Below, piece by piece: positions 1 to 7,216 of a stretch of DNA of 39,484 bases; the stretch's first letter is position 1; every line of letters starts with the position of its first letter. The stretch lies in assembly GCA_019428855.1 (NCBI GenBank), contig JAHYJV010000009.1, positions 1 through 39,484 of the forward strand, in the 5' to 3' direction. The notes below the pieces were generated by a model, which saw only the letters and a program-made list of their open reading frames with translations, was not told the origin of the DNA and did no database searches. Both the position numbers and the translations under genes were made by a program. The stretch comes from Patescibacteria group bacterium (lineage in GTDB: Bacteria > Patescibacteriota > Minisyncoccia > JAHIHE01 > JAGLIN01).

Positions 1-1
1 C

Positions 2-112
2 AGAATTAATCAGATTTATCAACTTTTACAATACGGTAAAACTCACAAGGGAATCGATAATCAAACCCCTATGGAGAAACTAATCAATTACTTTTATCCA
101 GACGAACTATAA
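2..112 (+). pseudogene. 3' end of a probable transposase/integrase ORF, cut by the window edge
   Basis: An open frame runs from the first bases of the window to a TAA at 110-112 and encodes 36 residues ending in FYPDEL. A stretch reading NQTPMEKL resembles the C-terminal end of DDE integrase-type transposases, where an N-x-TP-x-E motif follows the catalytic core. The family assignment is tentative because only the tail is visible. No terminal repeat can be placed. It matters as the left border of an accessory block whose right border is also a transposase remnant (3689-4464). It could be the end of an intact element lying mostly outside the window. Confidence 0.45.
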
Positions 113-196
113 ACAACGCTGGACAATCTAACATATTATTTTATATAGAATCACATTATGTATTGTATCTGCTATGGGGTATTTAATGGGATTATA

Positions 197-224
197 TTGA
201 CAAATCTTTAAAAAAATCTATAGT
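197..224 (+). promoter_or_regulatory. Near-consensus sigma-70 type promoter of the radical SAM gene
   Basis: TTGACA (197-202), a 16-base spacer and TATAGT (219-224) give a -35/-10 pair matching the housekeeping consensus at 11 of 12 positions. Transcription would start near 231, about 75 bases before the ATG at 306. It fits the principal sigma factor encoded at 5824-7185. Confidence 0.7.
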
Positions 225-305
225 TGAGCTATATGATTAATAGTGTATCATATTATTAATATTTGTACATTGAACAAAGAACAAAAAATTAAAGAGGTTG
301 ATAAA

Positions 306-1460
306 ATGAACGAGACAAAGAACATTGAGTATATTGCCAGAAAAGAAGAAAATGGAGATTGGTTGGTATTTAACAGCACTGATCACTCAGTAAAATGGTT
401 AAATGATAATCAATTAAAAAAATTGAATAATGTTAAAACCATAGTAAGATCATTGGTAAGTGATGCCATGACCGCTCCGATAAAGTTATTCGTAAACGTC
501 AACAACAAATGCAATCTTGAGTGCAAACACTGTTTCTCTGCTTCATCACCTGTCGGAAATTATCAAATTCCTTATGATAATTTCATAAAAATTATAGATG
601 AAGCTTCGGAAATGGGTATATTTCTTTTCGTCATAGGCGGAGGAGAGCCACTTCTGAGAAATGATATATGGAAAGTCATATCCTATATCAGATCAAAAGG
701 AATGGGTGTTTCTCTTACAACAAACGGGACGGTTTGTAACGACGAGATAATAAATAATATCAAGGAATACGACGTACGGATGAATATCAGTTTCGACGGA
801 AAAGAAGAAACACATGATTCTGTCCGAGGAAGGAAAGGGGTATATAGAACTGCATTGAAAAATGTAAAAATTATGGTGGCTAATGGAATAAAGCCCACTA
901 TAAGATTTACTCTGATGCCGTTAAATATAAAGGATACCCCTCATATGATCTCTTTGGCAGATACGCTGGGTCTTAAGTTGAAAGTCAGGAGAGCAAAGCC
1001 AGCATCCAGGACAATGAAAAATGATATGATTATTAAACATATTGACCAGGAATATTTGGAAGCCATCAACTTATTGAATAACTCTCCTAACTGCGGAGTT
1101 GAAGATATTATGAATATCAATTTCAGAGCAAAGGAGCCCCTGCTTGTTAGCGATTCGGATTGCGGAGCCGCAACAAGAATAATGTTTATTGAAGCTGATG
1201 GAAAAATATCCCCTTGTTCATTTCTAAGGGATGAATTCTGTTCTGGCAGCATCTATACAGATACACTTGAAAGTATTTGGCGTGATAGTAGTCAATTTAA
1301 GTTAATAAGAAACTTAAAGCTAAATAAAGAGTGTGCCACATGCCACAGAAAAAGAGTTTGTCATGCAGAATGTCCGTCGATAAGACTGTATGTCAATGGA
1401 TCACTTGATGCTGAAGATCCTGGTTGTTTGAAAAATCATATTAAACAGACAATCACGTAA
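306..1460 (+). CDS. Radical SAM/SPASM-domain enzyme (peptide-maturase-like)
   Basis: A 384-residue radical SAM protein. The [4Fe-4S] motif CNLECKHC gives Cys69, Cys73 and Cys76, followed by the SAM-binding GGGEPLL at 111-117. The C-terminal third is a cysteine-rich SPASM domain with Cys at about 286, 304, 312, 343, 346, 352, 356 and 374, which in known relatives binds auxiliary Fe-S clusters. SPASM enzymes usually modify ribosomally made peptides or proteins (PqqE, anaerobic sulfatase maturases), so a peptide-modifying role is inferred; no precursor peptide was found nearby. The N-terminal 60 residues (with DWLVFN and HSVKWLN) were not recognised. I chose ATG 306 over the in-frame GTG at 243 because AGAGG lies just upstream of 306. 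A consensus promoter precedes the gene and a hairpin terminator follows. The substrate is unknown. Confidence 0.85.
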   Translation: MNETKNIEYIARKEENGDWLVFNSTDHSVKWLNDNQLKKLNNVKTIVRSLVSDAMTAPIKLFVNVNNKCNLECKHCFSASSPVGNYQIPYDNFIKIIDEASEMGIFLFVIGGGEPLLRNDIWKVISYIRSKGMGVSLTTNGTVCNDEIINNIKEYDVRMNISFDGKEETHDSVRGRKGVYRTALKNVKIMVANGIKPTIRFTLMPLNIKDTPHMISLADTLGLKLKVRRAKPASRTMKNDMIIKHIDQEYLEAINLLNNSPNCGVEDIMNINFRAKEPLLVSDSDCGAATRIMFIEADGKISPCSFLRDEFCSGSIYTDTLESIWRDSSQFKLIRNLKLNKECATCHRKRVCHAECPSIRLYVNGSLDAEDPGCLKNHIKQTIT

Positions 1461-1470
1461 AGGAAAGTCC

Positions 1471-1505
1471 AGTATGCTGTTTTGTAGCAGTATACTTATT
1501 TTTTA
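1471..1505 (+). terminator. Intrinsic terminator between the radical SAM and methyltransferase genes
   Basis: A 9-bp stem (1471-1479 with 1488-1496, one G-U pair) and an 8-base loop are followed by TATTTTTTAG. The T-rich tract ends three bases before the AAAGGAGG Shine-Dalgarno of the next gene, leaving no room for a separate promoter. It may act as an attenuator rather than a full stop. Confidence 0.75.
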
Positions 1506-1519
1506 GCAAAGGAGGGAAT

Positions 1520-2212
1520 ATGTTTGTGAAAAGCGCAAGATACTATGATTTAATAAAAAGCTTGAAAGAATATCAGAAAGAAGCGGATCAGATTATCGAT
1601 ACCTTAAAATATTTTGGAATTTCAAGTGGAAATATTTTGGATTTGGCTTGCGGTACCGGAGAGCACGATAAATACTTAAAATCTAAATTTCATATAGATG
1701 GTTTGGATTTAAATAAAGAATTTATCGAAATTGCGAGAATTAAAAATCCAGAATGTATCTACAATGAAGGAAATATGATTGACTTTGAAATAAATAAAAC
1801 CTATGATGCAATAATTTGTCTTTATGGTTCCATTGGTTATACTAAGTCATTAGATAATCTGTCTAAAATGATTGCCTGTTGTAAAAAGCACTTGAAGGAC
1901 AATGGTTTGTTAATTATAGAGCCATGGTATAATCCTGATAATTGGGAAGTTAATGTTATCCATACTACTTCTGTAAAATCAAAATCTGTTAGCATAACAA
2001 GAATGTCAGTTGGCAGAGAGGATGGAAGTATAAATTTTCATTATCTGATCGGAGAAAATGGGAAAGGCATAGAATATTTTACTGAAAAGTATGAATTCGG
2101 ATTGTTTACCCACGAGGAATTAATGAAAATACTTCACAAAAATAAATTTGATACAATTTTTATGGAACATACTTTTCAAAAAAGAGGCTTATATACAGGG
2201 AAATCATGTTAG
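1520..2212 (+). CDS. SAM-dependent methyltransferase, DesVI/TylM1-like
   Basis: A 230-residue class I methyltransferase. Motif I is LDLACGTGEHD at 40-50, the acidic ribose-binding Asp is in GLDL (61-64), and SIGY (104-107) and EPWY (134-137) follow. SIGY and EPW with a following aromatic residue are typical of the DesVI/TylM1 group, which methylates the amino group of nucleotide-linked amino sugars. An N- or O-methyltransferase acting on a small sugar-like or antibiotic-like substrate is therefore plausible but not shown. The start is certain: a perfect AAAGGAGG at 1508-1515 lies five bases before the ATG, far stronger than most ribosome sites in this window. It follows a terminator hairpin directly and is followed by another. 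The strong site and context suggest horizontal gain from a Firmicutes-like donor. Confidence 0.82.
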   Translation: MFVKSARYYDLIKSLKEYQKEADQIIDTLKYFGISSGNILDLACGTGEHDKYLKSKFHIDGLDLNKEFIEIARIKNPECIYNEGNMIDFEINKTYDAIICLYGSIGYTKSLDNLSKMIACCKKHLKDNGLLIIEPWYNPDNWEVNVIHTTSVKSKSVSITRMSVGREDGSINFHYLIGENGKGIEYFTEKYEFGLFTHEELMKILHKNKFDTIFMEHTFQKRGLYTGKSC

Positions 2213-2219
2213 CGTGTAT

Positions 2220-2254
2220 GGTTGCAATTGTTTAATTGATTGCAACCTCTTTTT
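2220..2254 (+). terminator. Intrinsic terminator after the methyltransferase gene
   Basis: A perfect 9-bp stem (2220-2228 with 2239-2247) with a 10-base loop is followed by TCTTTTT. As with the hairpin at 1471, it lies immediately upstream of the next same-strand gene (ATG 2272). Confidence 0.8.
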
Positions 2255-2271
2255 ATACTTTAATTAAATTT

Positions 2272-2751
2272 ATGGATAAATATATAATTTCTTCAGGACT
2301 AATATATAACGATAAAAATCAAATACTTTTAGCCCAGCATACACCAGAATTTGGAGAGGGTCATTATTGGTATATTCCAGGTGGCACTGCTAATAAAGGC
2401 GAAAACGCTATTGATGCTCTTAGGCGAGAGATAAAAGAGGAAACGAATATTGATATTAGTATTATCGGTAAGCTTGTTTATGTTGTTAAGCATACTAATT
2501 ATAAAAGAGCATGGTATAGCGATATTTATGTTTATAAGATTAAAGACTGGAGCGGTGATATTAAAATAAACGATCCCGATGGTGATACCGTTAAATTAAA
2601 ATGGTTTGATGCTAAACAAGCAATTATAGCTATAAAAAAAGTTCCATTTCAAGTTATGAGTGAGCCATTAATATATTATCTGGAAGGTAAAAAACCTAAA
2701 AAGGAATGGTCTTACACTGAACATATCGATAGTAGGATAGAGCTTCTATAA
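2272..2751 (+). CDS. Nudix hydrolase
   Basis: A 159-residue Nudix protein. The Nudix box G-x5-E-x7-REIKEE is complete at about residues 38-57, so metal-dependent cleavage of a nucleoside diphosphate linked to another group is expected. It starts directly with the Nudix fold (DKYIISSGLIYN) and has a WYIPGG strand before the box, as in MutT-like members; the substrate cannot be read from sequence. An earlier TTG at 2236 lies inside the terminator stem, so ATG 2272 is preferred, although no clear ribosome site precedes it. It shares the strand with the radical SAM and methyltransferase genes and converges on the gene at 2797-3636. A role in trimming an activated sugar or a damaged nucleotide would fit the neighbours but is speculation. 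Confidence 0.85.
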   Translation: MDKYIISSGLIYNDKNQILLAQHTPEFGEGHYWYIPGGTANKGENAIDALRREIKEETNIDISIIGKLVYVVKHTNYKRAWYSDIYVYKIKDWSGDIKINDPDGDTVKLKWFDAKQAIIAIKKVPFQVMSEPLIYYLEGKKPKKEWSYTEHIDSRIELL

Positions 2752-2754
2752 AAA

Positions 2755-2781
2755 AGTCCTGCTAATTTTATAGCTAGGACT
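2755..2781. terminator. Bidirectional hairpin terminator between convergent genes
   Basis: Stem AGTCCT-GCTA pairs with TAGC-T-AGGACT (2755-2764 with 2771-2781, one bulged T). An A-run precedes it and GCATTTTG follows. It sits in the 45-base gap between the Nudix gene and the minus-strand gene and can serve both. Confidence 0.65.
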
Positions 2782-2796
2782 GCATTTTGTTTATTC

Positions 2797-3636
2797 TTAA
2801 AAAATAAGTTTTGAGTATTTTATTTTAACTTTTTTATTTTTTGGTATCGAATAAGGGTATCGTACAAACGGCTTTCCGAAAATACCACATAGTATCGCAA
2901 GGTGTGATGAATAGCCACCTTCTTTGACAATTATCGCTTCTTTATCCTTGCATAATGGCCACATAGTAAGTTCGGCGCGTGGTAAAAAAATAATATTGCT
3001 ATTTTCAACAAGGTAACCACTGATACTGTGTTTCGTTACTGTGGGGTAGGTATACGATTCAAGAAAATATAATTTCTTGTTTGAATAAGCCCATTCAATT
3101 ATTTCATTTGGAAATAATTTTGTTATTTCTATCAGTTTTTCAATTACAGATTTGGGTAGCTTGCTATATTTCCCGCATTTTTTAAGGTTTGTTTCTCCTT
3201 TATCGATTTCGTATTTGTGACTTTGCTTTATCGCTTTTATCTTATTGAAACTGTTATAATAGGTTGTCGGAGTAAACCCCATTCTGTTTAAACCATAACC
3301 ATTGCCGATTATAGATTCAATATAGATATTTTCATTATGGTTCCAGACATTACCAGAAAACTCTGAAGAAATTAATTCTTGAAAAAACAATTCTTTTATA
3401 TGATTTGTTTCTGTAATTGGAATTTTTTCTCCAAACATTTTATCTGTAGTACATTCTCTTAAAAACCATCCTCTAAAAGTAAAATCATTAATTTGCTCCT
3501 GTTTTATTTCAGAAATGTTTTCAACTACAAGAGTTTCTGGAATAGTAAGACCTAGTTTTCTTGCTAATTTTAGACTTATTAATTTGCTGGTTTTTGGAAT
3601 GAACTCGTCCAGTTCAATTATGTTGTTTGTAGACAT
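2797..3636 (-). CDS. Compact PEP-synthase-like protein with phosphohistidine (mobile) domain
   Basis: A 279-residue protein resembling a shortened PEP synthase or rifampin phosphotransferase. Residues 178-183 (EIIEWA, followed by LYFLES) match the strand in ATP-grasp domains of this superfamily that reads IEWA...LYILQSRP. Residues 240-260 (GGYSSHLAILCGIFGKPFV) match the swivelling domain, with His245 as the predicted phosphohistidine. The full enzymes are about 800 residues, so this is either a minimal version or a two-domain remnant adapted to another role. Family knowledge predicts phosphate transfer from ATP through His; the acceptor is unknown. The start is well supported by AGGGAGGA (3641-3648) shortly upstream of the ATG. 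It converges on the Nudix gene and adjoins a dead transposase, consistent with an acquired island. Confidence 0.7.
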   Translation of the reverse strand: MSTNNIIELDEFIPKTSKLISLKLARKLGLTIPETLVVENISEIKQEQINDFTFRGWFLRECTTDKMFGEKIPITETNHIKELFFQELISSEFSGNVWNHNENIYIESIIGNGYGLNRMGFTPTTYYNSFNKIKAIKQSHKYEIDKGETNLKKCGKYSKLPKSVIEKLIEITKLFPNEIIEWAYSNKKLYFLESYTYPTVTKHSISGYLVENSNIIFLPRAELTMWPLCKDKEAIIVKEGGYSSHLAILCGIFGKPFVRYPYSIPKNKKVKIKYSKLIF

Positions 3637-3688
3637 CTTTTCCTCCCTATTTTTTTATGAAGAGTGTAGTTGCTTCATTCAACTGTTT

Positions 3689-4464
3689 TTACAGTATCAT
3701 AATTTTTTTATTTCGTCCAGAATCTGTATTAGTCCAACACATTCTGGACAATAAATTATTATTAATCATATAATCCACGGGGGATTGCAAGCCCAAGCTC
3801 CAATGATATCTTTTTGTATTATACCATATAATCCATTCTAACATTTTTTCATTGAATTGCTCTATCTCGTCAAAGTATATTTCATTTTGATCTATGAATT
3901 CTTCTTGAATTGTTCTGCCTATTTTAGATTCAAAGTAAAGAGGAAGATTTCTATTTTCCTTGAATTACGAAATTCAATATATTTGTCACCCTGAGCTTGT
4001 CGAAGGGTAGAAAATGCGTCAAATTTATCATAGTTCGACTAGCTCACTATGACAAATTTAGCTATTTCGTAATTCACGGTAGTTTTACAAAATATATCTA
4101 AATCTTTTTTGACTTTCTCTTTGCCCATATTAGGACAGACATCAAATCTTAATCTTTTTATTTCCTTTAATGTGATTGGGTGTATTTCTCTTTTATTGTT
4201 ATTCTTCCTTTTCTGTGATTTCTGATTTAGGCTAGTTAGCATATGTCCACTATCTTCATATAGCTTATTCCATAGGTAAAGGATTGATTGTTTTGCTCCG
4301 TAAGCATCTGTGGTGGCCTGTAGTCCATATTTTTTCCAAAAATTAATAATCTTTAACCTTTGCTTAGCTTCTTTGGTGATCATATGAGTATGGTAATGTT
4401 TTAACCCATAATTATACAATCTTGAGAAACCTTTGCAATGACCATATTTGAATCCTAACTGCAT
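3689..4464 (-). pseudogene. Integrase-type transposase lacking its catalytic core
   Basis: Two separated pieces of one transposase gene. The 5' part (4464 down to about 4078) encodes an N-terminal DNA-binding region of about 128 residues rich in basic residues (SQKRKNNNKREIHPITLKEI). The 3' part (about 3957 down to a TAA at 3689-3691) encodes the typical end of such enzymes: NRNLPLYFESKIGRTIQEEF, then WYNTKRYHWSLG and QSPVDY. The middle, which should carry the DDE catalytic triad (roughly 150 residues), is gone, and a 116-bp palindromic repeat (3962-4077) occupies the junction. The 141-codon open frame starting at 4464 reads out of the N-terminal part into that repeat. The element cannot be autonomous. 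The family is IS481/IS3-like by the C-terminal motif. Confidence 0.75.
3962..4077. repeat. Palindromic REP-like element in the transposase pseudogene
   Basis: Outer 12-bp perfect inverted repeat GAATTACGAAAT (3962-3973) with ATTTCGTAATTC (4066-4077). Inside, a second pair of arms, TTGTCACCCTGAGCTTGTCG and its degenerate complement near 4040-4060, can extend the hairpin. The inner motif belongs to the same style of repeat (TGTCA-y-y-CTGAGCTTG) found at 21622 and 24592. Confidence 0.7.
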
Positions 4465-4611
4465 ATATTTAGCTTATTTGATTTCCAATATGCGAGTGAA
4501 ATTATACACAAATATATAAATTGGGTTAGTAAAATTACCCGCTCTGATTGCCCTATTTTCAAAACAGTGAAATTAAATTAAAAAAACAATGCTAAGCTTA
4601 CTTTTAATGAA

Positions 4612-4638
4612 TAACAAAAAAAGTCCCATATAGGGAGA
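4612..4638 (-). terminator. Possible weak terminator of the zinc-ribbon gene
   Basis: On the minus strand TCCC-TATAT-GGGA is followed by CTTTTTTTG, about 55 bases after the stop codon at 4694. The stem is only four pairs, so this is tentative. Confidence 0.35.
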
Positions 4639-4693
4639 TTTTTGTTGAATTTTAATAAACTATATTTTCATAACAACATCTCTAAAAAATTCT

Positions 4694-5329
4694 TTAACGT
4701 TTCACCTTTTTAGAAATCTTTTTTACAGCTTTTTTTACTTTAACAGCTGAAACTATCGTTGCAACTTTTTTTACCATCACCTTAGTATTTTTTTTTGCAG
4801 ACTTTTCTCCTTTGATAACCGGCATTTTTTCAGCTATTTTTTTAGTTTTCGAATCTGTCTTATTTATTACCGGTGTAATTACTTTTTTTTCAGAATTTAA
4901 TGGTTCATTGTTTTTCATGTTTTCTACCGCACTTATGAGTCGATCCATCTTTGAATTCAATAATACTAGTTGATTTTTTAATTCATCATTATTTCCTTTA
5001 CTACTATTATCACTATAATCATTCCTACGGGGGGCCTTGTAACTATTATTTTTTTCTTGCGAAAATCGATCACTGCCTCTCTCGCTTCCTTCATTTTTCT
5101 TTCCTCCGAAACACAAATTACAATAAATTGGCTTACCTTCTGATGGTCTAAATGGCACTTCACAAGACTTACCACATTGGTCGCAAACCGCTTGATGCAT
5201 AGTAACGAGTCCTCGATCCCTATTAAATGATTCGCCACGACTTCTACCAGAAAAATTTGATTGACCTCGATCACGCTGACCAAAACCGCCGCCACTATGT
5301 TTCCCTCCTTCTCTTCTAAAATCTCCCAT
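4694..5329 (-). CDS. CxxC-x17-CxxC zinc-ribbon protein with lysine-rich tail
   Basis: A 211-residue protein of three parts. Residues 1-40 are Gly/Arg/Ser-rich (repeated RGESF/RGQSNF-like pieces), as in nucleic-acid-binding tails. Residues 49-73 hold CDQC and CNLC separated by exactly 17 residues with VPF and GKPIYC between, the CxxC-x17-CxxC zinc-binding domain known from Patescibacteria and related uncultured lineages. Residues about 115-135 look helical (LKNQLVLLNSKMDRLISAVENM), and the last 70 residues are Lys/Ala/Val-rich like a histone H1-type tail. Function is unknown; binding to RNA or DNA is inferred from composition. The ATG at 5329 has no strong ribosome site, but no better start exists. 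The lysine-rich tail resembles the N-terminus of RpoD encoded just upstream. Confidence 0.75.
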   Translation of the reverse strand: MGDFRREGGKHSGGGFGQRDRGQSNFSGRSRGESFNRDRGLVTMHQAVCDQCGKSCEVPFRPSEGKPIYCNLCFGGKKNEGSERGSDRFSQEKNNSYKAPRRNDYSDNSSKGNNDELKNQLVLLNSKMDRLISAVENMKNNEPLNSEKKVITPVINKTDSKTKKIAEKMPVIKGEKSAKKNTKVMVKKVATIVSAVKVKKAVKKISKKVKR

Positions 5330-5507
5330 ATTTTTTACTTATTAGTTATTATAACTAAAGTATGCACTATATTTATACAAATAGCAATGGGCTAGTGCTT
5401 TTGTTACCAAAAAACAACGATTCTAAAAATTACTTGCTTGACCCTGAAGGGTGTGCGACATTTGAAACTGTCTTGAAAAATATACTGACGAAAAAATTTA
5501 AGTTATA

Positions 5508-5544
5508 AAATGCGATAACAGTGATGACGGATACAATCGCATTT
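5508..5544 (-). terminator. Hairpin downstream of tRNA-Asn
   Basis: A perfect 9-bp inverted repeat (5508-5516 with 5536-5544, AAATGCGAT and its complement) with a 19-base loop lies six bases beyond the tRNA 3' end. The T-tract after it on the minus strand is interrupted (TATAACTTAAATTTTTT), so termination is likely but not certain. Confidence 0.45.
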
Positions 5545-5549
5545 CTTGT

Positions 5550-5624
5550 TGGCTCCGCGAGAGGGATTCGAACCCCCGACCAATTGGTTAACAGCCAACT
5601 GCTCTACCACTGAGCTATCGCGGA
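5550..5624 (-). tRNA. tRNA-Asn (GTT)
   Basis: Cloverleaf on the minus strand: acceptor stem TCCGCGA with TCGCGGA, D arm TAGCTCAGTGGTAGAGC, anticodon loop CTGTTAA (GTT, at plus-strand 5590-5592), T arm GGGGGTTCGAATCCCTC, discriminator G and an encoded CCA. GTT reads AAC and AAU, so it is tRNA-Asn. gatB (27413-28888) and the AspRS at 29516 suggest it may be charged through Asp-tRNA amidation. Confidence 0.95.
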
Positions 5625-5630
5625 ATAAAA

Positions 5631-5693
5631 AAAGTGATTTTCGTTGCATTCCAACACACGCATAAATAAATTACAGTATTTGAAAATCACTTT
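5631..5693 (-). terminator. Long hairpin with T-run between rpoD and tRNA-Asn
   Basis: A perfect 12-bp inverted repeat (5631-5642, AAAGTGATTTTC, with 5682-5693) encloses a 39-base loop. On the minus strand the stem is followed at once by TTTT, and the tRNA 5' end lies six bases further. It may terminate rpoD transcription or act as a processing hairpin for a dnaG-rpoD-tRNA transcript; the large loop lowers confidence. Confidence 0.45.
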
Positions 5694-5758
5694 AATAATA
5701 TACTATTAATATTGACATTCGTCAACACTTAAATAACTTCCAGTCTAGAAGCTAACGC

Positions 5759-5789
5759 AACACTAATAGTGCGAAGCACTAAATGTGTT
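5759..5789 (-). other. Stem-loop just after rpoD
   Basis: AACAC (5759-5763) pairs with GTGTT (5785-5789), and inside them AGTGC pairs with GCACT around a 3-base loop, with a 4x4 internal loop between. It lies 35 bases beyond the rpoD stop. It has no T-run, so it may stabilise the 3' end rather than terminate. Confidence 0.4.
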
Positions 5790-5823
5790 AAGTTAAAAAT
5801 CTATGATAAATTATAAAAGATTT

Positions 5824-7185
5824 TTAATAATCAAGCAATTTTTTTGACTCTTTGTGTTTCCGAATTTTATCCAGAGCTTTGGCTTCAATCTGACGAATTC
5901 TTTCTCTGGTTACTCCAAATTCCTGCCCAATTTCTTCCAATGTATGAGTAACACCATCTTCAAGTCCAAAACGCAATTTCAAAATTTTTTGTTCTCTCGG
6001 AGAAAGTTCAATTATAATTTCCTTCACATATTCTTTCAACAACTGTCTTCCAGCAGATTGAGAAGGGAGAATCGCATCAGTATCCTCAATAAAATCTCTT
6101 AATGTACTTTCATCATCATCTTCACCTACCGATGTTTCCAGGGAAACCGTGTCTTGTGAAATTTTCATTATGTGTCTCACTTTTTCAACTTCAATATTCA
6201 TTTCAGATGCAATTTCCTCTGGAAGCGGTTCTCGTCCCAAATCTTGGACAAGTCGTCTTGTAATTTGTGAAAATTTATTAATTGTCTCAACCATATGAAC
6301 TGGAATTCTGATTGTTCGAGATTGATCTGCTATTGCTCTTGTAATTGCCTGACGAATCCACCAAGTTGCATAAGTTGAGAACTTATATCCTTTTCTATAA
6401 TCAAATTTCTCTACGGCACGAAAAAGTCCAATATTACCTTCTTGAATCAGATCCAAAAGTGTTAAATTGGCGCTTCTGCCAACATATTTTTTTGCGATAC
6501 TTACAACTAAACGAAGATTTGCCTCTGCTAAAGTTTGTCTTGCAGAAACATCACCTTTTTCTTTTCTTTTGGAAAGCTGAACTTCTTCTTCACCAGTTAA
6601 AAGAGATACTCGTCCAATTTCTCGAAGATACATTTGAACAGAATCGCTAGAGATATTATCCAAAGACAATTGCTTCATGTCTTTATCTAGTTCTTTTTTT
6701 GTTTTTTTGCCTTCATCAACTTTAACTTCTGACATATCAATAATATCGACAGAACTTTCTATACTGATATTGCTTTTCTCTAAGCTATCATACAGGTCCT
6801 CAAGTTGTTCAATATTATTTTCAATATCGGGAATGATTTTTATTATTTCTTCTTCAGTTACAAAACCTCTCAATTTTCCTGTAGCCAGCAGTTCTTTAAT
6901 CTGCTCAGCAATATTTTTTTCTTGTACTTCAGTTAGCTCAACCTTTTTTGGGGAGGTTTTTTTATAGGCAACCTTAGTAATTTTTTTCTTGACAACTAGT
7001 TTTTTTGAAACGGTTTTTTTTGACACTTTATTTTTTGTAGTTTTTTTCTTAGCAAGAGTTTTTCCAAATTTTTTCTTTGTCATAGAAACCAACTTTTTTT
7101 TCGCAGTACTTTTTTTCTTTCCAGTTTTATTCATTTTTGAAGCTATTTTTTTTACCGTTTTTTTTATTATTTTTTTTGTTTTCAT
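5824..7185 (-). CDS. rpoD: Principal RNA polymerase sigma factor (sigma-70/RpoD)
   Basis: A 453-residue sigma-70 factor. Region 1.2 begins near 181 ([16 protein letters not shown]); region 2 spans about 222-305 with [15 protein letters not shown] and the -10 recognition segment [15 protein letters not shown]; region 3 follows ([13 protein letters not shown]); region 4 at about 393-447 holds the -35-binding helix-turn-helix ([20 protein letters not shown]). Residues 1-81 are a low-complexity extension with 36 lysines, in place of a typical acidic region 1.1; residues 82-170 are more normal and partly acidic. It would direct RNA polymerase to the TTGACA/TATAAT promoters seen at 197, 17380, 23898 and 32339. 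It follows dnaG by 31 bases, the classic dnaG-rpoD order. The ATG at 7185 is the first of the frame, but ribosome-site support is weak. Confidence 0.95.
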   Translation of the reverse strand: MKTKKIIKKTVKKIASKMNKTGKKKSTAKKKLVSMTKKKFGKTLAKKKTTKNKVSKKTVSKKLVVKKKITKVAYKKTSPKKVELTEVQEKNIAEQIKELLATGKLRGFVTEEEIIKIIPDIENNIEQLEDLYDSLEKSNISIESSVDIIDMSEVKVDEGKKTKKELDKDMKQLSLDNISSDSVQMYLREIGRVSLLTGEEEVQLSKRKEKGDVSARQTLAEANLRLVVSIAKKYVGRSANLTLLDLIQEGNIGLFRAVEKFDYRKGYKFSTYATWWIRQAITRAIADQSRTIRIPVHMVETINKFSQITRRLVQDLGREPLPEEIASEMNIEVEKVRHIMKISQDTVSLETSVGEDDDESTLRDFIEDTDAILPSQSAGRQLLKEYVKEIIIELSPREQKILKLRFGLEDGVTHTLEEIGQEFGVTRERIRQIEAKALDKIRKHKESKKLLDY

Positions 7186-7216
7186 ATTTTAATTTATAAT
7201 AAATTTTTAACATCTT

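Noticed and set aside
158-211. A 17-codon frame (MYCICYGVFNGIILTNL) with two cysteines upstream of the radical SAM gene, a possible precursor peptide
   Set aside because: It overlaps the -35 box of the radical SAM promoter, so it is not on the same transcript, and it has no ribosome site.
3715-3749. A 9-bp perfect inverted repeat (GTCCAGAAT/ATTCTGGAC) as an operator of the minus-strand gene at 3636
   Set aside because: It lies inside the C-terminal coding part of the transposase remnant, and no matching promoter elements could be set around it. It could be part of an insertion-sequence end.
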